Position numbers and translations under genes: made by a program. DNA of 64,000 nucleotides, taken from the NCBI GenBank assembly GCA_001584585.1, contig LSYV01000029.1, forward strand, positions 164,523 through 228,522, given 5' to 3'. The stretch is from Gonium pectorale. Taxonomy: Eukaryota; Chlorophyta; Chlorophyceae; Chlamydomonadales; Volvocaceae. Position 1 is the stretch's first letter; each line of letters begins with the position of its first letter. Below the pieces are notes generated by a model that was given only the letters and a program-made list of their open reading frames with translations, had not been told where the DNA came from and did not search any database. This document shows, one piece after another, positions 10,796-19,800 of the stretch.

Positions 10796-13700
10796 TCGGC
10801 AGCGCGGATATGCGGAAAGAGCTAGCCGGACAGTTTAGTGGTTGGGTGCGCGGATGCCTGGGTGGCGGTGGGTTGGGTTCGTGTGGTACTCGCACCGCTC
10901 CATGACCGCGGGTGGCGAGCGGGCGGCCCCTGGGAGGCAGCCACGAAGGGAGACGCGCGCCCTCTGGGGCGCTCTTGCGACAACGCTGCGGCACGCAGTC
11001 TGGCTCCGGAGTGGGTCGGGCAGCCGGCGGTTTAGCCTCGGCAGGGAGAGCAAGTTGTATCAGTATGTCCATCATATCGTCGCGGCTCCTGCTCTTTGGT
11101 TTCCAACGCCGCTGGCCTTTCGTGATGGTTGACTGCTGGGAATCTGGCTGTTAAGGGATGGGTTTTGGGCCATGGCCAGGGTCACCGTGGTGGCCGGTTG
11201 GGCGCGAAGTTGGGGCGTGCGTTGCCCGGCTGGGGGTCCGCCGCATGCAAAACACAAAGGGACGAGGCGTGGACACCTCAGCGGCGTCACCTCTGCTTTG
11301 TCATTTGCGTGTGGTATGTTTATGCTTTCAAAGTGAGTTGTGCCATGCCGGTTGTTGTGTGGCTCACGTGGGATGGTTGTATCTCGTCCTGCGAAGTGCC
11401 CCGGGCGCGATTCCCCGGGCGCCCACCATCGTGCCCGAGCGCAAGCCGCACCGGTCTTCAATTGGTTAGGCGCTACCGATGCCAGATGCTGGTTGGTCGG
11501 GGTTGGGTGGCTTGGGTCTGATGGCGAGGGGTTTGTCGGTCCGCTTGCTTGCGTCTGATTTTTCTTGCGCGCCACGTGTGTGCTTGGCGGTGCAAGTTTT
11601 CGGACGAGCCGGGGGGCCCGTGGGCCCATCATACTCACCGAACTGAAAACCAAACGGTTGAAAGGCGCTGAGCCCCAGCTCGTGGCGCAGTTGCTTTTTG
11701 CCGCTACAGCGGCAGACCAGAACTTGGTTCAGCATTCTGGACAAGGCGGATGGATGTTTTTTGATGTGTGCGGCTGTGCGGGTCGCATACATTAGCCTTT
11801 TTTGCAGGGTGCGAGCAAGGCCTCTCTTGGTCATGTACATGTTGGTAAGGTGGGGCCTCGTTCGCGTGCTCTGGGTTGGGTAGGCATCAATTTCATTGCA
11901 AGCCATCTTTGAGAGGCTGCTGTGCTTGGTATAGGTTGGTTTCGATGTGTAGATTGCAGGATGCTCAGCCGTCTATGAGTGAGAAGGCATGGCGTGGGGG
12001 TGCGGAGCTGTGCGGCATTTCCAACGGACGCGACGGTTGTGTGTGTTTGTGAGGGATTCGAGCGGACACGTGCTTCCCCTGCGCTGCACGCGCATTGTGC
12101 AGCTTACCGTCTGTTGCCTTACCAATGACCTTCGGCAGGTAGCGAGGCGACGGTTACTTGGGGGCCATACATGGATCGCCCACCCTTCCGCGACTCCGTT
12201 TCCGGGTACCGCATGCTCCCCAAACGGTCTCCAGGTACTGTACTTGCATTCGTACAGGCCGTTGCGCGCAGTGAACCGCGGTGCTTCTTGCGGAGATTCG
12301 TCCTTGATGCTCGGGACAGATACCCGCATCTTGCCTGGCGGTGTTGTCAAGAGTGATAGCTGTTTAGTTGAGCGGCTTATTGGAGACGCTGCACCCACGA
12401 TACCCGGTTCCTTCCTTGTCTTATCATTCACTGGGCGTCGCCCTCAGCCGTCGTCACGGCCGTCGTGTTCCTCCGACGTGGACGTGCCTCACGGTAAACT
12501 TCGAACTGCTGGCGTGCTTGCAAACTGTTTCTTGTAGGTTTGCAAAGGTGTGTGCACTGTGATACGTGTTATGGTAGGGACCCTTCTGGCTGGACTATAC
12601 GTGTGTAGACTGCTGCCGGCGCAACTGTGGCTTGCCCGGGCGTGTTTATTGGGACAGGATGGGACAGTGAACAGGACCGCGCCATGCACGGGTTGCCGGC
12701 ATCAGGCCGCTACATGGGGAACGGGCTATGAGACACAATTCTTGCTAGATCTTGTAGCGTAGACTGCTTCGGCGTTTCTTTTCTTGGGCATTTTAGCGCT
12801 TCGTGTTAATTGAGCGGCTCAGCTTCTAAGTTGGCGGTGGGGTGAGAATGCATGCGTGTACGTATAGGCTGTGTTTTTGCATATTGCTTCACGTCACTTC
12901 ACATCATATGCATGGCGCCTGGAGCCTCCCATCTGTAAACCTTCACGACAAACGATGAACGCAAGGATAGCGGGCGGGCGCCCACCACGAAAGGAACCCG
13001 GAAAGGGGCAATGTCACCGTTAGGGCGGGCGGGTGCGAGACCGCGTCCTCGTGCTGACTCACGGGGGTGTACAACAGTGCTTTCATCCCCTCGTGCTAGT
13101 CACCGCAGCCTGGGCTAGCCGACGGCGGAAGAACCTGCCAGTCACAGACTCAGCATTGCCGCAGCATAGCCCGTCTGCTTAACTTACACATGGCCGCCAT
13201 TGCACGATGCCCCACTCATGGGCATCCAGGAAGCAAGGTCTGGGATCCATCACACTGACAGCGTGAAGGGCGTGATGAAGGGCCCCAGGATGCTCAAAGG
13301 TCAAAGCCCAAGTTGCCAAAAATGGCTTGTATGACTAGAGCATCCGCATAGTAGGCCATACGAAGAGGCTGGATGTCCCCCGTGATAGACGCAGTAAGAG
13401 ATGAAGAGTGCATGCCCGCCTGACGACACTCACATCAACTTCACACCCTCTTACCAGGCACCCAGTAGTGTAACACCCTGCACCACTCCGTCAGTCAGAG
13501 ACTCTGGGTCACCTGATGGGCTAATGACACACATTCAGCCGTATATACCTGCAATGTAAATACTGCTGCTCTGTTTCTTGTAGTGTCACTGCCCTCACTT
13601 ATCCTAGCCCAATCGCGGCTCTGCTAGGCATAAGTCCCAAGGAAGGATAGTCTTTCATAGCCCTGTGAGCGTAACCTGGCAAGGATCAGCACCCCTCCTT

Positions 13701-13841
13701 GTAACGAATGAAACCCGTCAAAGGGACCGGACATCCACTGCTACGCACGAAGCCCCACGGGTCAGTGTGGACCTCCATCGGCCCTAGCTCATGCCAATGC
13801 GCTTTCGTGGCTGTTACTGCGGCCATCCAAAGTGCGTTGCC
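10796..13841. other. Long spacer between convergent genes, no supported gene
   Basis: The two flanking genes point at each other, so both 3' untranslated regions lie here. A minus-strand TGTAA (TTACA on +) at about 13186 may be the polyadenylation signal of the AT-hook gene. A plus-strand TGTAA near 12935 is the first one downstream of the phosphatase gene. ORFs in between lack splice-consistent chains or family motifs. Confidence 0.5.
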
Positions 13842-15311
13842 TTACTGCCGGGGGCTTGCTTGCTTGGGCGGCCTGCCCCGCCGCTTGGTAGCAGGCGCCT
13901 CGGCGCCGGCAGCCAGGACTGGCACGGCGGCCGCCTCACCGGTGAGCAGCGTGGCCGGCAGCGGGTGCTTGCGGGGCCGTCCCCGCGGCCGCTTGGGGCC
14001 GTCTGCCTGCCCCGACGTGGCCGTGTCCGCGCTGACCTGCTTGGGCGGCCTGCCACGCCGCTTGGGCGCCTGCGTGTCGCCGCCTTCCGGTGGCGCCCGC
14101 TGCGCCGCTGCCTCCAGTACCACACCGGCCTCAGCCTTGGGCTCTGGAGACGCGTGCGGCGCCACATCCCCGTCCGGCACATCAAGGGCCTTTGCGCCAG
14201 ATGGCTCGCCGGCGGGTTCCGTGGCGGGGAGAGGGTGCTTCCGTGGCCGTCCCCGTGGCCGCTTCGGGCTATCCAGTTGCCCGGACTTTGCGCTGGCACT
14301 GGCTTGCTTGGGAGGCCTGCCACGCCGCTTTGGAGCCGGCGCCGCACCGCCGTCGGCCGAGGCTGCGGCGCCTCCCTCCTCGGTCTTCTGGCGCTTCGCC
14401 GGACGGCCCCGCTTCTTGCCAGACTTCGGGACACCGTCCCCGGTGCCCGACAGCCCAGGTGCTTCCTCACCGTCCGCTGCTGCTCCCAACTTGGGCTGGC
14501 CACGCATCTTCACCGGTGGCTCAGCGGCCGCCTCGCCCCCGCCCTCCGCCTCGGCCTCCATGGCCTGTGACTTGCGCTTGCGGCCCGGCTTGCGCTTCAA
14601 TTGCGTAGGGGCCGCCGCGGCCTCTTGCTTCTGCTCCGCTTCCTCAGCTGTCTTTGGCTTCTTGGGCGGCCGGCCAGGTTTGCGCTTGGCTTGTGCCACC
14701 GCGATGACGGCGGTCTTAAACTTTGGGGGCCGGCCCAGCGTGTGATTGGCTTGTGCCACCGCGATGACGGCGGTCTTGTACTTTGGGGGCCGGCCCGGCT
14801 TGCGCTGTGGTTGCTCGGCAGTTGGTGCTGCTGCAGGTGCTGCTTGAGCGGCTGTGGCCTCCTCCGCCCCAGCATGGCTGCCGCGGCTGCCCGTTCGGCC
14901 GGTGCTGACGGCCGGGGACTGCTGCCCCGCGACTGTGCTGTTGGTCTTCACAGGCTTCGCTGCGGCCTCAGCCAATTGCAGCTTCTTGGGCGGCCGACCG
15001 GGCTTACGCTTGCCCTCTCCCCCATCCTTCACCGGCGGACGCACGTCGGCGACCACCTGCTTTGGCTCCCGGTCCTCGTCGGCTGCCTTGGGCCTCTTGG
15101 GCGGTCGACCGGGCTTGCGCTTGACTTGCGGCGTCGCGGTGGCGACGGCCTCCAACTTGAGCTTCTTGGGCGGCCTGCCTGGCTTGCGCCGCGGCTGCTC
15201 TGCACTTGTCGCTGGCATGGCTGTATCCTCCTCCTCTGCCGCCTTGCGCTTGGGTCTGCCTGCTGACGAGGAGTCGGCAACGGGAAGACAGGGGAGCGAC
15301 AGTGGCCCCAC
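13842..15311 (-). CDS. Multi-AT-hook DNA-binding protein
   Basis: Probable nuclear chromatin protein that binds the minor groove of AT-rich DNA. The single open exon gives up to 489 aa containing about 13-15 AT-hook cores (PGRPPKK, RRGRPPKQ, RPRGRPRKH) spaced by 20-60 Ala/Glu/Pro-rich residues, and almost nothing else. The hooks fall in two classes: KRKPGRPPKK types in the N-terminal half, and alternating KRRGRPPKQ / KRPRGRPRKH pairs in the C-terminal half. No histone H1 globular domain, HMG box or other fold is visible. The open frame starts with GTG and no early ATG is in frame. A splice acceptor just after 15259 (reading from the right) suggests the true start is in an upstream exon. The stop is TAA at 13842-13844. 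An AT-hook protein in a GC-rich genome would mark rare AT-rich sites. Confidence 0.88.
   Translation of the reverse strand: MGPLSLPCLPVADSSSAGRPKRKAAEEEDTAMPATSAEQPRRKPGRPPKKLKLEAVATATPQVKRKPGRPPKRPKAADEDREPKQVVADVRPPVKDGGEGKRKPGRPPKKLQLAEAAAKPVKTNSTVAGQQSPAVSTGRTGSRGSHAGAEEATAAQAAPAAAPTAEQPQRKPGRPPKYKTAVIAVAQANHTLGRPPKFKTAVIAVAQAKRKPGRPPKKPKTAEEAEQKQEAAAAPTQLKRKPGRKRKSQAMEAEAEGGGEAAAEPPVKMRGQPKLGAAADGEEAPGLSGTGDGVPKSGKKRGRPAKRQKTEEGGAAASADGGAAPAPKRRGRPPKQASASAKSGQLDSPKRPRGRPRKHPLPATEPAGEPSGAKALDVPDGDVAPHASPEPKAEAGVVLEAAAQRAPPEGGDTQAPKRRGRPPKQVSADTATSGQADGPKRPRGRPRKHPLPATLLTGEAAAVPVLAAGAEAPATKRRGRPPKQASPRQ
14689..14808 (-). repeat. 60-bp tandem duplication within the AT-hook gene
   Basis: Two adjacent 60-bp units (14689-14748, 14749-14808) encode KTAVIAVAQA plus an AT-hook. 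In the unit at the left, the hook spacing is normal; the second hook has diverged to TLGRPPKF, losing the basic residue before GRP. Confidence 0.9.
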
Positions 15312-17079
15312 CTCTTAGGCTTGAGTTAGCCCAAGTGTGCGCGGAGGCATAAGGGGCTGTGCACTGCAAGCTTGTCATGTGCCGGCTGAGGAGGGAGGCA
15401 ATACAATGTCGTGCAGCCTCTCACCGCACTGGCCTGGCCAACCGTGAACAGCAGAGAAATGTACGTTCACATCGAACGCATGGTGCTTCCCTGCGAGATC
15501 CCTCCATTGCAACTTTGCGAGCCCGCAGGTTAGGACAAAGAGATCATAGTACTCCCTCCGCTCAATGTTGCGTGTGCGCACCTGCTGGCTTTGCAGCTGT
15601 CGCCTCCGGAACCGCTTTCCGCGGTGGCATTATGCCGCGGGCCTACAGGGGGAAGGGCGGAGAGAGCACGCGGCGCTGTCTTGGGCCGCATGGGTACATA
15701 GACGACCCCATGGAGTTGCTTTCAACGCTTAGCCCCACTCTACTATGGACAGGTGAGCGCCATGTGCCACCCAAAAGCTCCAGGTTGTTTGGTGAGTGCT
15801 TTGGTGCACGTGTTACTGCACAGGAGGCATCCAGCCAACCGTCTGCGGCGTGCGGGGGAGTAGCCGAACTCCAGTGCATAGATGGCTGCTTCATGCGAAG
15901 CCCTCCCTGTCAATTCGGGGCTAGCGGTGGTCTACGCTGCGGACATTTTTTAGCTTAGCTTGCATCCCCTTGGTTGAAGGGTCGGGGAGGGTCCCCACGT
16001 GCCCGTGTGTTGCCTGTAAGAATACACTGGACAGCCCCCAAGTATAATACCATCCCGTGGCGGGTCCTTCTGCAGGCCGTGGGCAAAAGGCTGATGGACA
16101 TGGCGCCAACTACCGAGACCCTCAACTTTGTGAATGGTCAGGGATTGCAATAACCTTCAATTGCATCTCACATGCATAGAAATGCCGAACATGGTAAAGG
16201 TTTGAGGACTGGCGGAGATGGACCATATCACCAACATCCACAAAGGACCGACTGCGATGATACGTTACCCTCATACCTTTTAATGCAGTTACGTGGTCTC
16301 GATCGGGCCAAGCGTCTGCGCAGGGATATGAAACGGCGAGGCGTCGTTGACCAGGATATCGGAAACCCTTTGCGTGCGCCCTCCGAGGATCACCGGTGCA
16401 CCACTTTGTTCTTCATTCATACAACAACAACCTAGGTTGCAAGCACCTTTGACGATTTCGATTGGCAGGCGCGTCTCCGCAATGCCTGGCGTGCAAAAGC
16501 CGTCAAAGAGGGACACGATGCCCTTGTTGGGCCCCCATACCGCCGAGCGTATAAGTGACGGAAGTTGATCAGCTATAGAGGTAGGTTAACAGACATGCGT
16601 ACACGAGTAGTACGGTTGTGCCTTACAACATCTTACAAACGTCTTCAACACTCCCAGGCTACGGACCCAGGCAGGGGTAGGCAGGCGTCGAGTGTGTATA
16701 AAACTAAGCTGAGAGTCATTATCGTCCGTGCTCCTGTCCGTGATTGTGCCCTTCTGGTATAGGCGTGGGTACCTGTGGGTATGGGGGTCTCAAAACACAA
16801 CCCCGTTGTGGCGCCTATTGTGGCGCCCTGCCACCACACGACTGTTTTCCAGGGTCACGGCGAGGGTCGCCGCGCCTGCTATTAGTGAGCAACTCAGTAT
16901 TTGCAACTTTGAAACTCTGAACGCTCCAGGGAGAGGGGGAGCCCACCTGCACGGTCGAACACACTTTAAGGCTCGTCTTTTCCAGGGGGTGCAAGGCTAG
17001 GCGGGCAAGACAATAACCCTCCCACCCCAGAGAGACCAGCTTACCAGGACTTCCGGGATCACCTGGGATGTGATCTATC
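15312..17079. other. Spacer with coding-like shreds and repeats
   Basis: No complete gene. On the minus strand about 16440-16540 reads GIVSLFDGFCTPGIAE and about 16340-16430 reads APVILGGRTQRVSDILVND; both look protein-like but are not joined by convincing splicing. Around 16930-17010 lies a segment resembling 4545-4620 (AGGGGGAGCCCACCTGCACGG versus AGGGAGCCCGCCTCTACGG, then TTCCAG and GGCGGGC), a dispersed repeat. Confidence 0.35.
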
Positions 17080-17100
17080 GTGCGGCCCAGTTCAGTTCCT

Positions 17101-17300
17101 GCGGTCGGAAGTGCAGCCAGCGAGACGGCGCTCCAAGGTGCTGAAGCTGTCGCACCTGCGCTTTGCGCGGGCGCCACTGGTGGACACATACACCGATACA
17201 CGGTGCTGAAAGTCGGGCGGCCGTGGGACAACTACACTATGACAGACGCGGACCTGTACCTCCAGCGGGTGCACCGAAACGAGAAGCTCAAGCGTCAGCA
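17101..17300 (+). pseudogene. Frame-broken coding-like segment, unrecognised
   Basis: One frame reads RRRSKVLKLSHLRFARAP and LVDTYTDTRC then stops at 17210. A second frame takes over at the same point with KVGRPWDNYTMTDADLYLQR and VHRNEKLKRQQEP. Together they look like one charged, helical protein segment with a single frameshift, either a pseudogene or a sequencing error. I cannot name a family. Two plus-strand TGTAA motifs at 17980-17991 could be its polyadenylation signal. Confidence 0.35.
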
Positions 17301-17979
17301 GGAGCCCCCGGCGCTGCAGCTGGCCAGTTCCTGCAGCAGCCAGGGCCGATGTTGCTGCGGCGCGGGCTCAGCAGCTGGAGGAGAGCCACGTGGCAGATTA
17401 GACTAGATTGCAGGCTCCCCACAGAGGGGTTGCAGGCCATACGAGCCGAATGGCTCCGACCCGCCACAGGAGAGAGGTGAAACACGCGTCGAGTCCTAGT
17501 TAGCCGTAAGGCCCAGAACCAGACAAGGAAAGCGCGACTTAGCGCATGACGCTTCTGCGTAGAGAGTGAACTGAGCCAAGGAATGCACCGACCTTGTATG
17601 GATAACAGGATCAGTGTCAGTCCAGAACCGCATCAGAAGCGCCTTCACAAGCAGCCCGGGAACCTGAGCCATGAATACGCCAATCCTCGATTCTTCATAT
17701 TCTTCCCTGCAGCCGTCAGCCGCGGTGGTGGCCTCCGTGGACAAGGAGCGCCCAACGGCTGCAGTGAGGCGATGGGCCTCAGCAATACCCCATCCGCGCT
17801 CGACGGCGAGGAGCGGACCCGGCGATGCCCTGGCTCCGTGTCGCTCAGCGGCTTCACATCCCCGCGCGCATGCCCTGCTCGGGTTGTGACTAACCAGGAC
17901 TTAAAGGCTATTTCACCTTCTCTGCTGTGGCGGGTCGGGAGCAATGAACGTGTGGCCTGCATCCCCTCTCTAGGGAGCC

Positions 17980-17991
17980 TGTAATCTGTAA
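17980..17991 (+). terminator. Paired TGTAA polyadenylation-type motifs
   Basis: TGTAATC occurs twice in a row. TGTAA is the usual polyadenylation signal of volvocine nuclear genes. The transcript it would serve is unclear; the only upstream plus-strand candidate is the broken segment at 17101-17300. Confidence 0.35.
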
Positions 17992-18700
17992 TCTAGTCTG
18001 CTCCCGTCCCGCAGGGGCGGGCGCCGGGCGGCCCAGATGGAGCGAACCGCCTGGCGGGGAGCCGAGCGAGCTGCTCTCGGGGGCAAGGCGGGCGCCCAGC
18101 GGATGCCAGCGGCGCCTGCCGGCAAAGCTGGCGGACTCGCTCCCTATGGACGAGGAACCCGACGAGCTTGTGGGCAGGGCTTTGGACCTGCGTTCGGTAC
18201 GGCGCTAAGACTGCGGAGCGGGGTGACCTGCTTGCGATCGCGGGGCGAACTGGTCCCTGCTGCTGCCGTGCTTGCACTGCCGCGAAGGCTGCGTGCGGCG
18301 CTGTAAGTTGCCGGTGCCGTGCAAGGGAGCCTATACTTTGACAGGGCTGGTGCGGTCCGGCGAAAACACGCTGCGACGGGGCTGGGCGCATGTTCCAGCG
18401 CTCAATGTGAAGATAACTGGTTCCCCTTTGTTTGGAAGCACGCGTGGCGGCTGTTCAAGGGGGGATCCGGTACTGAAGTCCGTGCCTCCCGCTTTCTGCA
18501 TTCTAGTACTTCATTTTGTTGTACTCTGAGGCTCGTTTATAGGGTTCCCTGCGCGCATTCAAGCGCGTCAAGGACTCAGCGAAGCATCGAGCGAGCATTG
18601 CCACGAGGAGATTTAAGTCGGCAGCCCGGGTGCCGGGCTCCATCCGTCTGGGGGATGGTGCGGACTACGGAGAAGGGTATGGATATCCGTGCCCTTCCCC

Positions 18701-18904
18701 CTAACCCCGGAACTCGTAGGAATCCGCGCCGACCTTGTGAAGGCGGGTAAACCTCACACCGTTGATGCTCCACCCACAGCCTCCCTCGCCCTTTCTGCAG
18801 CAGATCGTCACACGGTTGGCGCCGTTGATGTTCACCTGGGTGACGACCTCCCTGCCACACGGTTTGTAGCCGCACACGAAGCGCAGGCCGATGTTGCCGG
18901 TCAT
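18701..18904 (-). CDS. Small Cys-containing hypothetical protein (67 aa)
   Basis: A short frame from ATG (18904) to TAG (18701). The product begins MTGNIGLRFVCGYKPCG and ends GADSYEFRG. Cys residues at C-x4-C and CC-x6-C spacing suggest a possible small metal-binding fold, and the composition is far from random GC-rich translation. The frame is also open upstream, so it may be a terminal exon rather than a whole gene. No family recognised; a phage- or transposon-derived fragment is equally possible. Confidence 0.4.
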   Translation of the reverse strand: MTGNIGLRFVCGYKPCGREVVTQVNINGANRVTICCRKGEGGCGWSINGVRFTRLHKVGADSYEFRG

Positions 18905-19480
18905 TGCCGTACTCCTCGCCGCACCTCCGCCCTCTCGGCTCCCCTCGAGCAGCACCGTGCTCAGCTCCGCCGGGAGGTCACGCGACGGGGGTTACGCCAC
19001 GGGGACGAGCACAGGGTGTTCTGCATCCCGCTGGCCGAGGTAGATCGGGCACACGTGTCCTGGTCAGCAGCTTGCCCCACTGGACAAGCCTATGCGCTAA
19101 CCGGCTTGGGTTCGCCCGCTTTTCCACTCTAGTTGCAGTCAGACGAACGGTCCGAACTTTGGCTTTCGCTGCCGTAGCACCTTTGTATGCGTGCGGTTGC
19201 GTCGTCCCTGCCATCGGTCCACTGGCGCGTTCAGCGGTTACCAAACCGGCGCCCGCCGAACCCGCCCACCCAGCCCACCCCTGCCCACCCTGGCGTGCAG
19301 CGGCCCCGCCTAACCATTTCAGAATCCCCTCCCATTCCCCAATCCTGAGAGCACAACTGCAACATCATGTTCCCCGTTATGTAAGGGCAGCGGCATCAGA
19401 TGCAAATCCGGCACCTTCGTACACCGGGTTTTCTCGTGGGCCGGCAAAAAGTTTTTGGCGTAAAGCTGTGGTCCGAGCCT

Positions 19481-19492
19481 TATATATTTAAG
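19481..19492 (+). promoter_or_regulatory. TATA-box candidate for the kinesin gene
   Basis: TATATATTTAAG stands out in a GC-rich setting, about 310 bp upstream of the chosen kinesin start and on the right strand. No other TATA-like motif lies closer. Confidence 0.45.
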
Positions 19493-19800
19493 CATTGCTC
19501 CAAGCCGATGACCTAGTGGTAGTGTGCATAAGTCCACACGGGCGCTGGTGGAACAGATAGCTCCAGCAACTTAACTCTCAGTACGATGCAGCTTGTTTGA
19601 GCATGACCTCTTGGGGCTCTGGCTTTGGCGACGGAGGATTCCGCGGGTTCATAAGCGGAGGCTTCCAGCTTTACGGCGAAGCACCACCAGGAAGCCTTCT
19701 AAGCGCTGTAGAATAGGTGTGGCTTGCTAGCATGCTTGAGCCAAGCGTGACTAGTCATGACCGTGCCCGCGAAACAACTCGTTCGTTTGCAACCACCAAC

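Noticed and set aside
13708..14745. Long plus-strand open frame opposite the AT-hook gene
   Set aside because: It is the mirror of the periodic GC-rich AT-hook codons; the minus frame has regular functional motifs, the plus frame none.
15950..16150. PIF1/Helitron helicase-like string TIHKVEGL on the minus strand
   Set aside because: Only a handful of residues match, no Walker motif is found, and the plus strand gives an equally plausible peptide.
18050..18560. Overlapping coding-like frames (MDEEPDELVGRALDLRS and CLHCREGCVRRC)
   Set aside because: They lie in different frames with no splice sites that join them and no family match; left unannotated.
19505..19580. tRNA-like stretch with TGACCTAGTGGTAG
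   Set aside because: The A box looks right but there is no B box or matching stems downstream.
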